Both the position numbers and the translations under genes were made by a program. From IMG/VR virus record IMGVR_UViG_3300021165_000541, positions 1-21,874 of that record: a stretch of 21,874 nt of DNA. One strand, written 5' to 3'. Below are positions 7,793 through 15,839 of the stretch, in pieces. The DNA comes from a virus. The notes under the pieces were generated by a model. It did no database searches, was not told the origin of the DNA, and saw nothing but the letters and a program-made list of their open reading frames with translations. The number at the start of each line of letters is the position of its first letter. Within the stretch, counting starts at the first letter, position 1.

Positions 7793-10000
7793 TTAGTATA
7801 TAACTTTACCAACATTCACTGTTCCTGATGTATTAGGAAGAAGAGTATTTGCTAGATATGTGCGAATAGAAGTATTGGCTATGTAAGAAACAGTGTTGAT
7901 TATAAAATGGTCTGTGTTCACTACTGTTTTGATCTTATATGGTCCAGCCACACTGTCGTAAGGAACATTTATAACGTTAGCAGCAACAGCAGTTGCTATG
8001 TTAGATGGAGATAAGTTACCAGTCAACCATTCCAGATATACAATGTCGTTGACATTTAAACCGTGAGAACTGTAATTGATACCTACATTTCCTTTAGAGA
8101 AATTATATGTTTCTGTTTTGGTAGATAATAGATTGTCCGATGTTCCTCTAACAGAAAGATTTAGATTTGCTCCTTCATCCACAGTTAAATACTCACCAAA
8201 TAGTTTCATACCAGCAGGATGTATTAGATTTTTAAGAACCGAACGATACTTATCTAAAGATTGCTTTACCTTAACAACATAAGAGAACTTCTGATAATAA
8301 TCTCTGTCTTGAATAAAGTTGTATGAAGAGATATGACCATCGTCGTTTAGATATCTACCAGGATATGTAAATGCTCCTGTAATGATTGTAGCTACAGCTT
8401 GTGCAGTTCCATCACCAGATTGTGTAAGATTTAAAGTTGGTATGGTTGTGTATCCTGAACCGCGAGATAGAATTTCAAGACTTAAAATTTGACCTTCTAC
8501 AGAGTTCGCAGAATATAAGGTTTCTCCTGATCCAAGAACAGCGGTAACTTGAATATTGGCATTAGAAGCTTGAGCATTTGCCGATACAACATTAGCTATT
8601 GGTAGCAATAGTTGTTCATATCCTGAACCGCCAGTAATTTGACCAGGAACACTCACGAACGCCACAGCACTGATTGTATTGGATTGTGCCATATCAACAT
8701 TAGCAACTCTAGCTGCTGCACCAGATCCAGTTCCGCCAGGAACGTTTATAAACTCAATAGTGTCTCCAATATAGTATCCAGTACCACCATTAACAATTCT
8801 CATTTTACCAAGAATACCAAGATTTCTCACTCTTGTATTAGCTTGAGCGGTAATTGTAGGAGCGGTTAGATAACCAGAACCTAAATTGTATAGAAGAACG
8901 CCTGTGATTGGACCAGTGTTGGCATAAACAAAGTAAGAAAGAGAGTTTGCTAGTGTAGTGTTAGCATTAGCAGGATTTGTAAACCCAGAGAAATGCAGAC
9001 CATAGTTAAGGTTATTGATATTTGCATTTGCTATCGATTGTATAGTAGTATAGATAATATTGTATGAGTTAGGATGATAAAAGTTGTCTGCTGAAACTGA
9101 AGAAACATTTGCATTTGCTCCTGATCCGCCGCCACCAGTAATCAGGACTTGATTTCCTTTTTGGAATCCAGCACCACCATTTAGTGCTGCAATAGAGCTT
9201 AGATTACCACTACTAACGGATGTGACAATAACAACGCCGCCACTTCCAGTTCCACTCTCAATTATTACCTGATCACCAACTTGATATCTTGTTCCGCGAT
9301 TAGTGATCTCAACAGTATTGATACCGCCAGAGAAAAGATTGGCCGTGATTGTCTTTTCAACACCGTTTTCAATAAAATTTGATGTTATTCCTTCACCCGA
9401 ATCAAATGTTTTATACTGGTTTGATAGCTTAAGCTCACGAACAAGAGAAGTGCCTTCGTAGTATGATGAAGTTCTTTCGATTAGAGCAAATGCATTTGAA
9501 ACATCGCCTGTGATTCTTCTATTGACGAATTTAGTTTCTATTCCTAAAGAACTGTTAGCAACACCATTAACTTTTATATTTGTGATCTTGACAGATTTTT
9601 CTTGGAACCATTTACCATCGGATACTCTTAGAATATCTCTCTGTGGGTAATAGAATTCAACATCTTCATCAAACAAAATTCTCATAAGGAATCTGATAGA
9701 CTTTTCGGTACCTCTTGAACGATAGAAGTCCTTGATGTGCTTTAGAATAAGAGTTTTATCTACAGCAGTATCTTTTGGAATAAATGGAAGAAAGTTATCG
9801 TAGAATTTCTCAACAAAGATATCAGTCAGGTCAACATCTGCTTGATCTAATAGGTTCTTAGTGACGTTCACAACACCTGTTTGCTGTTCTAAGAATTCAT
9901 AGTAAGCTTCCACAAAAGCGACGAAGTTTTCATGGTCGTTCCTAACAAAGAACGGAACTTGCGATTCGATTAAATTTGATATTTTGTTGTTGCTGATCAT
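7793..10000 (-). CDS. gp7-like baseplate wedge protein with inserted GxGY repeats
   Basis: The protein has 735 residues. The N-terminal 120 residues include NFVAFVEAYYEFLEQQTG and FYRSRGTEKSIRFLMRILF (92-110). The second resembles the RKGT-A motif of the P2 gpI tail-protein family, whose counterpart in the T4 wedge is gp7. Residues about 225-541 hold several Gly-rich beta repeats (NRGTRYQVGD, NLGSGYLTAPTI, NGGTGYYIGD, SRGSGYTTIPTL). Residues about 565-605 form a conserved-looking block, YYQKFSYVVKVKQSLDKYRS then LIHPAGMKLFGEYL, seen from memory in large tail proteins of marine T4-like phages. It lies between gp6 (3-base gap) and gp8, exactly where T4 gene 7 lies, and would tie gp6 dimers and gp53 into the wedge. 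There is no convincing full-length similarity to the 1032-residue T4 gp7, so the assignment rests on position plus the gpI-like N-terminus. Confidence 0.65.
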   Translation of the reverse strand: MISNNKISNLIESQVPFFVRNDHENFVAFVEAYYEFLEQQTGVVNVTKNLLDQADVDLTDIFVEKFYDNFLPFIPKDTAVDKTLILKHIKDFYRSRGTEKSIRFLMRILFDEDVEFYYPQRDILRVSDGKWFQEKSVKITNIKVNGVANSSLGIETKFVNRRITGDVSNAFALIERTSSYYEGTSLVRELKLSNQYKTFDSGEGITSNFIENGVEKTITANLFSGGINTVEITNRGTRYQVGDQVIIESGTGSGGVVIVTSVSSGNLSSIAALNGGAGFQKGNQVLITGGGGSGANANVSSVSADNFYHPNSYNIIYTTIQSIANANINNLNYGLHFSGFTNPANANTTLANSLSYFVYANTGPITGVLLYNLGSGYLTAPTITAQANTRVRNLGILGKMRIVNGGTGYYIGDTIEFINVPGGTGSGAAARVANVDMAQSNTISAVAFVSVPGQITGGSGYEQLLLPIANVVSANAQASNANIQVTAVLGSGETLYSANSVEGQILSLEILSRGSGYTTIPTLNLTQSGDGTAQAVATIITGAFTYPGRYLNDDGHISSYNFIQDRDYYQKFSYVVKVKQSLDKYRSVLKNLIHPAGMKLFGEYLTVDEGANLNLSVRGTSDNLLSTKTETYNFSKGNVGINYSSHGLNVNDIVYLEWLTGNLSPSNIATAVAANVINVPYDSVAGPYKIKTVVNTDHFIINTVSYIANTSIRTYLANTLLPNTSGTVNVGKVIY
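8378..9328 (-). repeat. Array of degenerate Gly-rich beta repeats inside the gp7-like gene
   Basis: This span encodes residues about 225-541 of the gp7-like protein. It contains at least four or five degenerate units that pair a hydrophobic strand, a (N/R)xGxxY turn, a short beta strand and a GxGSGA or GDGTA turn. Examples are ITNRGTRYQVGDQVII with GTGSGG, IVNGGTGYYIGDTI with GGTGSGAAARV, and ILSRGSGYTTIPTL with GDGTAQA. Related units occur in gp6 and gp8. They are diverged at DNA level and look like a structural beta domain, not a recent slippage array. Confidence 0.7.
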
Positions 10001-10003
10001 CTT

Positions 10004-12073
10004 TTATGCTGAAACAATTTCTATTTGATATGAGAGCGGATTATCAACATCAATGTCTATAATCTTATTTCTGATAGAGGTAATAATTTCTTTGTCTACA
10101 AATGTATTTATCGTCAATACATTTGGTTCATAATAAGCATTTGTTGCTACCGACACAGGTAATAGAGACTTAAGAACAATTATACCATTATCATAGTCTA
10201 TTGTTCCAGCATTATTGTTGACGAATACTTTTTCGCCATTTTCGTTTAGATAGTATGTTCTAAGAGTTCCGACGCGAGACTGAAGAATAGGATCCACAAC
10301 AACACCTGATCCTGTTTCTCCCGATATAGTTACAATAGCTCTTGTATAATTAGAACCTTTATTGGTCAATTCAATCGACGCAATTCTACCACCATAAAGT
10401 TTAGCAATACCTGTTGCTCCTGTGCCATCGCCAGTGATAGTGACTGTCGGAACTGTAGTATAGTTTATACCACCATTTACAATATCGATTCTATCAATAC
10501 CAGAGCTTATTGATGGCACCTCTTCAAAGAATATCTGTCTTGTAACAAAGTTAGTATCAACAATGCCTAATGAAGGATAAGATGATATTGAGCTATTGAA
10601 ATCGCCTTTCTTTATAGGTATTCCATAATCAACGGTATAGCTTTTTGTTTGACTTAGTGTGATTGGAATTCTCTTTTGAAGTATAACCTTAATATCGGAA
10701 CCAGTGATAGATTTTTCCGAGTCCTGAATATACTGCTGTATTACCGACTTTTGAAAACCAGACTTAAACTTACCGAGATAGTCTGTCTTATAGTCTTCAA
10801 TAGAAGCAACGACAAAGCTTTTAATCTGGGCCGCTGTGTATTGAGTTAAAGTCGGATCATAATATACGTATCCGCGAACAAAGATGTATGTATAAGACGG
10901 ATCAACGATTTCAGGTATAACAGTTAAGACGTTTCTATTTGTGATTAGACTGTTCTTAATGCTTTCTTTTTCCAAATTAGTTAAGAAGTAGTTTTCCTTA
11001 GTCTTCAATGATAAGAATACCTTACCGTAAACAACAGGAATATTGTCTTCACCGCCCCATACAGCCACTGAATCGATGTTTGGATAGTCTTTGGTAACCA
11101 GAGTTTCATAGTCATATATGGTAATAGCGCGGTTCTGTGCTGAGTAGAAGTATGGTGCACGATACTTGACCTGCTCAATTGTTTCTTTCTCAGTACCAGA
11201 ATATGATGCACCAGTAGAAGATATGCGAACATTATCATTGAATGAGCCAACCGATTCAACAATTGTAAAGACATTGATCTTATTGGCTATTGAACCGGCA
11301 TTGTCAATGTATGTGATATTGATGATATTGCCATTTGTAGGTTTCTTGCCAATTACATCATCACCGAAGTAAACTCTATAATTTCCATCTTCGTTTTCTT
11401 CAATAAAGTATACCTTTGAATCTCTTGTAATTTCGGTCAAATCTTCTGCAATATTATAGACAAAGGTATCTGTATTAGATGAAGATTGTTGAACAGTAAC
11501 AATTACTGTATTGAGATCAACGTTTGCAGATGGTATTTCAAATCTTCTCTTGGTATTTGTTGAATCCATTAGAAACTGGCGTGTGACAACTTCACCTTGC
11601 TTGATGGTAACATTACTGAATAAGAATGAACTTCCGTCTTTATTGACTGTATCCGAATTCAAAGCAACAAATGGATAGTTGATACCATCAAGAGAACCAC
11701 CGAAGAATCTGGTATATTTGTCTAGTGTTAGAGTAGAGGTTCCTTGATCTTCATTTACTGAAGGCGTTACTAGAATGTTCAGCTTAGTTTCCGCGCCATG
11801 GCTGCTTTCCGGCACGTAATTGATAAGCTTGGCATGGGATACGGTAGACTGGCGCAGCTTCGAAGTATCAAGGAACATTTCATTGGCAATCATGTTCAGG
11901 TAGAACGCATTATAGTGAGTGTTATAAGCCAAAAGATCCAGCAGAACATTCATACCTGAACCTTCAAAGTCAAAGTCCTGGAATCGTGACTGGCTTCTTA
12001 GGAATGTCTTGAGATTATTCTTGATTGAATCAAAATCAAGATCGGTAACTGTTAGCGTTGTATTAGCTGGCAT
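10004..12073 (-). CDS. gp6: Baseplate wedge protein gp6 (baseplate J-like)
   Basis: This protein has 689 residues; T4 gp6 has 660. The N-terminus is diagnostic: LTVTDLDFDSIKNNLKTFL, then GSGMNVLLDLLAYNTHYNAFY (38-58), ANEMFLDTSKLRQSTVSHA (63-81) and INYVPES. The middle (YRVYFGDDVIGKKPTNGN, about 232-249, and YRAPYFYSAQNRAITIYDYE, about 304-323) is typical of the baseplate J/gp6 family. gp6 dimers build the inner ring of the wedges around the hub and trigger sheath contraction. Residues about 526-598 carry an insert with VNGGINYTTVPTVTITGDGTGA and NKGSNYTRA, shared with gp8 and the gp7-like protein. The start codon overlaps the stop of gp25 by one base (TAATG), suggesting translational coupling with GAAAGAG upstream. 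Confidence 0.95.
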   Translation of the reverse strand: MPANTTLTVTDLDFDSIKNNLKTFLRSQSRFQDFDFEGSGMNVLLDLLAYNTHYNAFYLNMIANEMFLDTSKLRQSTVSHAKLINYVPESSHGAETKLNILVTPSVNEDQGTSTLTLDKYTRFFGGSLDGINYPFVALNSDTVNKDGSSFLFSNVTIKQGEVVTRQFLMDSTNTKRRFEIPSANVDLNTVIVTVQQSSSNTDTFVYNIAEDLTEITRDSKVYFIEENEDGNYRVYFGDDVIGKKPTNGNIINITYIDNAGSIANKINVFTIVESVGSFNDNVRISSTGASYSGTEKETIEQVKYRAPYFYSAQNRAITIYDYETLVTKDYPNIDSVAVWGGEDNIPVVYGKVFLSLKTKENYFLTNLEKESIKNSLITNRNVLTVIPEIVDPSYTYIFVRGYVYYDPTLTQYTAAQIKSFVVASIEDYKTDYLGKFKSGFQKSVIQQYIQDSEKSITGSDIKVILQKRIPITLSQTKSYTVDYGIPIKKGDFNSSISSYPSLGIVDTNFVTRQIFFEEVPSISSGIDRIDIVNGGINYTTVPTVTITGDGTGATGIAKLYGGRIASIELTNKGSNYTRAIVTISGETGSGVVVDPILQSRVGTLRTYYLNENGEKVFVNNNAGTIDYDNGIIVLKSLLPVSVATNAYYEPNVLTINTFVDKEIITSIRNKIIDIDVDNPLSYQIEIVSA

Positions 12074-12480
12074 TAGCGGACTCTTTCTAGGAATATTGTG
12101 GTGGTCAGTGGCTGGTTTCTATTAATAACTATGAAATCAAGTCTTGCTGTATATCCATTATTATCATAATCGGGTTCTACTGTAACTTTTATAACCTCTA
12201 CGCGCGGTTCATAGTTTTGAATGACTTCATATATCGCATTCTCTAAGAAATTGGAAACAAGCGGAGACATATTGTCGAATAGTAATTTAGCTGCATTTGA
12301 ACCAATACCAGGTCTAAAAGGCTTCTCATAGAAATTAGATAGAATTAGATTGCGTACCGAACGCTTGATAGCATCCGCACCAGTCTTCACAACCACATCC
12401 TTTGTTGTAGGATGTGCGATGAAATCCAAATCTAGATCGGAATAGTCTGGTGTTCTTGATATTACTATTGGTTGTGCCAT
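12073..12480 (-). CDS. gp25: Baseplate wedge protein gp25
   Basis: This protein has 135 residues against 132 in T4. It belongs to the gpW/gp25 family: ISRTPDYSDLDLDF, then DVVVKTGADAIKRSVRNLI, the core SNFYEKPFRPGIGSNAAKLLF (about residues 49-69), and NYEPRVEVIKVTVEPDYDNN near the C-terminus. The conserved region resembles the EPR motif of gp25-family proteins, including the TssE component of type VI secretion. gp25 joins the wedge to the hub and helps start sheath assembly. The start lies 8 bases after the needle gene stop, and the stop overlaps the gp6 start by one base. No strong Shine-Dalgarno sequence lies next to the ATG, and translation may depend on coupling with the upstream cistron. 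Confidence 0.95.
   Translation of the reverse strand: MAQPIVISRTPDYSDLDLDFIAHPTTKDVVVKTGADAIKRSVRNLILSNFYEKPFRPGIGSNAAKLLFDNMSPLVSNFLENAIYEVIQNYEPRVEVIKVTVEPDYDNNGYTARLDFIVINRNQPLTTTIFLERVR
12394..12416 (-). other. Perfect 7-bp inverted repeat within the 5' part of gp25
   Basis: CACATCC at 12394-12400 and GGATGTG at 12410-12416 form a perfect 7-bp stem with a 9-base loop, starting about 65 bases into the gp25 coding sequence. It is richer in G and C than its surroundings. There is no following U tract, so it is not a classical terminator. It could affect mRNA stability or translation, or simply reflect codon choice. Confidence 0.35.
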
Positions 12481-12488
12481 GTGATTAT

Positions 12489-13304
12489 TTATGTTTCTCT
12501 AGCAGGTGATGTTGGTGTCTTAAATGTAACTTCGGTAGAATCGGCATCAGCAGAAGCACCAGAAGCAAGTAGAATATTGGGTGCGCCATCAGAACCATCA
12601 GCAGCAATAGAACCGCCTTTTAGTGATATTTTGCCGCTCGATTTTAGATTCAAAGCTGAATCCGATTTCATATGCATACTGCTACCAGCTTCTATCATCA
12701 TTTTTCTACCCGATTTAATTCCAACGCTTTGCTTTGCGCCAAGGGCTACGGAATCACTGGTAGACAATAAAGACAGACCACCATCCGATGCAATAGTGGT
12801 AATACCCTGAGATGTGATCTTGCTTGACCCTTCAATATTGGTAGACATTTCCTTGGCTGTGGTGTCCATATTACCACGAATTGTTTGATTTAAATTCTTT
12901 GCTGTCAAGTTCATATCGCCATGGACAACCGTATTATGATTACCCTTAACGGTTACATTATAATCTCCGTCTACACTAAGGCTTCCTCCGCCTTGGACAG
13001 TAATATCCTGAGCGCCAGTGACCAGAATTCTATTCTCACCAAAGATAATCTGATACATTCCATTCTGTGCGCCAATCGATATAGCACCATCAGGCATAAA
13101 TTGAATCATAGAACCACCGCGATGCTGGATAGTTACATGCTCAGAACCATTGGTATCATCTGCCATAATCACATGGCCTGATCTAGTCTTGGCTATGACA
13201 TTATAATTCGGATACTCACCGCCACTATCTCTGGCATCTGGTGGCCCAGCCCAATCAGTTGGTGTTACATTCTTAGGATTACCTGGTGGTTTATAAACGC
13301 CCAT
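12489..13304 (-). CDS. Baseplate spike needle (gp5 C-terminal beta-helix, separate protein)
   Basis: This protein has 271 residues and corresponds to the C-terminal, trimeric beta-helix needle of T4 gp5. Residues 31-75 (YPNYNVIAKTRSGHVIMADD, then HVTIQHRGGSMIQFMPDGAI) align with the T4 segment YPYVHTMETESGHIQEFDDT and HPTGTYEEVSPSG just before the helix. Residues 95-129 show exact eight-residue VxG repeats with Val at 95, 103, 111, 119 and 127, the gp5_C octad pattern. Looser repeats continue to about 235, and a SADADS/TPTSPARET tail ends the protein. There is no OB fold and no lysozyme domain; the OB part is encoded by the preceding gene. The two are in different frames and separated by 14 bases, so this is a genuine split, not a single frameshift. 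The trimer would pierce the outer membrane, perhaps with a PAAR-type tip not seen here. Confidence 0.88.
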   Translation of the reverse strand: MGVYKPPGNPKNVTPTDWAGPPDARDSGGEYPNYNVIAKTRSGHVIMADDTNGSEHVTIQHRGGSMIQFMPDGAISIGAQNGMYQIIFGENRILVTGAQDITVQGGGSLSVDGDYNVTVKGNHNTVVHGDMNLTAKNLNQTIRGNMDTTAKEMSTNIEGSSKITSQGITTIASDGGLSLLSTSDSVALGAKQSVGIKSGRKMMIEAGSSMHMKSDSALNLKSSGKISLKGGSIAADGSDGAPNILLASGASADADSTEVTFKTPTSPARET

Positions 13305-13318
13305 AATTCATCACTTTC

Positions 13319-14572
13319 TTATTCTAATACTGAAAAAATTTCAGTTGCTTTTTGTCCAAATTCATTTGCTTTATTTAATAGTGTTTGAGCTTGTGTGCCT
13401 GGAGCAATTACTTTTTCCATCATACTCTTTGCTACTGTCTGCTTATCTGATGGTAGTCTATTAAACATCTCTGACATGACTCCAGAAGAATTGCCGAACA
13501 TATTGCCAAGAGAAGCGCCCGGGAATCCAGCACCAGAAGACATTAGAGAGCCAAACGCATCTATTGCTTTCTGCACAGCCTCTGGAGTTGTTATCTGAAT
13601 TGCACCAGTAGCAGATAAATCCATAGATATATTTCCAAACGCTGTAGGAATAGTAAATGGTGTAGAAGCTAATTTATCTAGGCCAAATAATGAGGTATCA
13701 TATTGTAGACGTTGAATATTGCTAATTACTTCACCGAGAGACTGATTACCTTTTAATAGAGAAACAGCATTGGTCAAGTATGTAGTTGGATCTACCTTAC
13801 CAGATGTGGCAAAGCCACCGCCTTCTGTTACTTCCATTGTCTGCATTAAACTAAACATATTCTGCATACCTTGAGCTAATTCGGGCGGTAATGAAGATAA
13901 TAATTCGTCAGCTACGGATGAGGTAAGCGATGACAAAATAGAACCAACTGAGAAATTAGCACCAGGCAATGCGGAAAGCATAGAGCCAGTTAGAATATTA
14001 CTGAAAGCCTGAGTAGCTGTAGAAACGCTAGTTATTTGCTTTAATGGCATACCAGCTAGATTATATGATGCACCGTGAGACGGTAGACCCTTCAATAGAT
14101 CATTCTTATGTCTCTGTCCCTTTTCATTTATCTGACGAATCCGAGTGCCGCCAGACATTGTTTCTTTAACATTTGGTGGAATATTGATATTTAATTCGGT
14201 AGAAAAAGCTTCAGCCATAGCATTTAAAAAGGTATTTAAATTTCTATTACCTGGTTGCCCACCATCTTGTCTATTTGTTGGTATTGAACCAAGAACAATC
14301 AATGTAGAATCGCCCGGAGGGCCGCTCTTCATACAAAGCATTTGTTGACCTGGATCAGCCACACCATTAAACTGTGTAGCACCAGCCTGATTCGGTGGCA
14401 TTAATACGACAGAAAAGCCAAGGTCTTCTTTCTTTACATTATTACCATGTATCTGTGGCAAATAAACACGAACAAGACCGTTCTGATTTGGGTCTGGATC
14501 TGCGTCATGACCACCACACACAATACCACATAATAAGCTATTTTCTGTTGTAGGATCTTTTGGTCTACTCAT
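13319..14572 (-). CDS. gp5: Baseplate hub protein gp5, OB-fold part without lysozyme
   Basis: The protein has 417 residues. Residues about 11-100 fit the gp5/VgrG OB fold: NSLLCGIVCGG..., NGLVRVYLPQIHG, LGFSVVLMPP and STLIVLGSIP, which compares with T4's WFVGVVEDRMDP...LGRVRVRVVGLHP and GIVLGTYGG. The rest (about 105-417) is rich in Ala, Ser, Met and Gly, looks mostly helical, and has no lysozyme signature: I see no recognisable E/D/T catalytic arrangement like that of T4 gp5. The beta-helix needle is encoded by the next gene. The ATG lies one base after the stop of the gp27-like gene, with GGGAAT about 10 bases upstream. The protein would sit on the hub trimer and carry the needle. The function of its long C-terminal region is unknown; it may replace the linker and lysozyme as a scaffold. 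Confidence 0.8.
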   Translation of the reverse strand: MSRPKDPTTENSLLCGIVCGGHDADPDPNQNGLVRVYLPQIHGNNVKKEDLGFSVVLMPPNQAGATQFNGVADPGQQMLCMKSGPPGDSTLIVLGSIPTNRQDGGQPGNRNLNTFLNAMAEAFSTELNINIPPNVKETMSGGTRIRQINEKGQRHKNDLLKGLPSHGASYNLAGMPLKQITSVSTATQAFSNILTGSMLSALPGANFSVGSILSSLTSSVADELLSSLPPELAQGMQNMFSLMQTMEVTEGGGFATSGKVDPTTYLTNAVSLLKGNQSLGEVISNIQRLQYDTSLFGLDKLASTPFTIPTAFGNISMDLSATGAIQITTPEAVQKAIDAFGSLMSSGAGFPGASLGNMFGNSSGVMSEMFNRLPSDKQTVAKSMMEKVIAPGTQAQTLLNKANEFGQKATEIFSVLE

Positions 14573-14573
14573 A

Positions 14574-15836
14574 TTATACTATTCCCTGCCCTGCTGTCTG
14601 TGCTACACATTCCATCGTAGTGGTAGAGAAACCACCATTTTTAATTGAGTGAGTTAAATTAACGATCAAATATCTACCAGAACCATATAATAATTTATCT
14701 TCATTGCCTGCATTACCTTCGACGCCTTTTCTAGGTAGCTCAACATCAATCATCTTACCCGCATGAAGCATTGGATTCCATGGTACTGTGAGAGATAGAG
14801 CTATTTTGTCTTGCTCTAGTAATGACATTCTGGCCTGTCTTTTTAATAGGTATTTTTCAATTTCAGAGGCGCACTGATCTTGAGCTTTTTCTGTATTAAA
14901 ATTAGTCTTGGCTATATTATTTACACCACCACCAAGACCACATACCGCAGCTTGATTACCAAATAAGCTATTAAATCCACCTAATAAATTCGTGCCAACC
15001 ATTGAATTAATAAACTTACCATCTGTATCAATACCATTAAGAATATCGGATAATAGGTCAAAATCACATGGAAAATTATAGGTCATAATACTAAGTGGAT
15101 TACCAAAACCAGAAGCTGCACCTGTTTCAGCAAATACGAATGGCTTATTAATTGGTGGAGCTTCTTTAGTTAGAGCATATACTGATCTAAAATGGTGTGT
15201 ACCGAAGTCCTGATATGTCATATAATGAACAAACGATGGGTCATTACCATTAGCCAGAGCAGCGTTGGCTTGCTGTGTTACTACCTGAAATGGGTGAATA
15301 TTCTCAGCAATATAATCGCGCATTGGTGTGCAAGATTCTACATCCAAGTTTCTTACACCAGCACACGCTTGAAGAACCTGCTTAACAATAGTCGATGGAG
15401 CGGTACATTTCCATGATTGAGATACTAGCGACCTGGCATCATTCAATAAGCTATCATCACATGCATGAACACGAAATTGCTCATTACTATTATTTAATAG
15501 CTTACGCTGGTCTACTCGGTATATTCTCTGAGAAACATCTAGAGTAGTTTCCATGCCAAAATAATCGAGAAGCTTTCTCTCAATTTTAATTTCCATTTTT
15601 TTATTCTTGAAATCATCATAATTCTTTGGTTTACCTGTTTTACCCTCTTCATCCGGTGATGCATGAAGGAAACTATTTACCAGTACAGACGTTTGAAGAC
15701 CGGGAGTTAATAAGCTCTCTCCTAATGTAATCTCACGAATAGTTATTTCTCTGGTATTCTGTTCATCGACACCATTAAAGGCTACCGTAAAATCGACCTT
15801 TGACTCTTCAATTGGTGGTAAATTAACGTTGACCAT
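14574..15836 (-). CDS. gp27: gp27-like baseplate hub protein
   Basis: The protein has 420 residues; T4 gp27 has about 391. It lies immediately upstream of the gp5 OB gene and downstream of gp53. The beta-rich N-terminus (VDFTVAFNGVDEQNTREITI, LGESLLTPGLQTSVLVNSFL) looks like the tube-like first domain of phage hub proteins. The middle has IYRVDQRKLLNNSNEQFRVHACDD and YIAENIHPFQVVTQQANAALA, similar to the region in gp27/gpD/VgrG proteins where the second tube domain begins. The C-terminus (LTVPWNPMLHAGKMIDVELP..., YLIVNLTHSIKNGGFSTTTMECV) is typical of hub proteins of this superfamily. It would form the trimeric ring that joins spike and tail tube. Similarity to T4 gp27 itself is low by eye; the call rests on the domain pattern plus gene order. 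The start is supported by AGAAGAG about 11 bases upstream. Confidence 0.78.
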   Translation of the reverse strand: MVNVNLPPIEESKVDFTVAFNGVDEQNTREITIREITLGESLLTPGLQTSVLVNSFLHASPDEEGKTGKPKNYDDFKNKKMEIKIERKLLDYFGMETTLDVSQRIYRVDQRKLLNNSNEQFRVHACDDSLLNDARSLVSQSWKCTAPSTIVKQVLQACAGVRNLDVESCTPMRDYIAENIHPFQVVTQQANAALANGNDPSFVHYMTYQDFGTHHFRSVYALTKEAPPINKPFVFAETGAASGFGNPLSIMTYNFPCDFDLLSDILNGIDTDGKFINSMVGTNLLGGFNSLFGNQAAVCGLGGGVNNIAKTNFNTEKAQDQCASEIEKYLLKRQARMSLLEQDKIALSLTVPWNPMLHAGKMIDVELPRKGVEGNAGNEDKLLYGSGRYLIVNLTHSIKNGGFSTTTMECVAQTAGQGIV

Positions 15837-15839
15837 GCT

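Noticed and set aside
12486-12493. CATAAATA as a dedicated gp25 promoter
   Set aside because: The expected transcription start would fall on or after the gp25 ATG, leaving no leader. It is kept only in the list of weak boxes.
12472-12810. 112-codon plus-strand frame opposite the needle gene
   Set aside because: It is antisense to a well-supported beta-helix gene, has no family resemblance, and mirrors the Ala/Ser-rich codons of that gene.
12489-14572. A single gp5 gene broken by a sequencing frameshift
   Set aside because: The OB protein ends with a plausible helix and TAA, and the needle has its own ATG followed by a sensible N-terminus. The missing lysozyme cannot be recovered in any frame between them.
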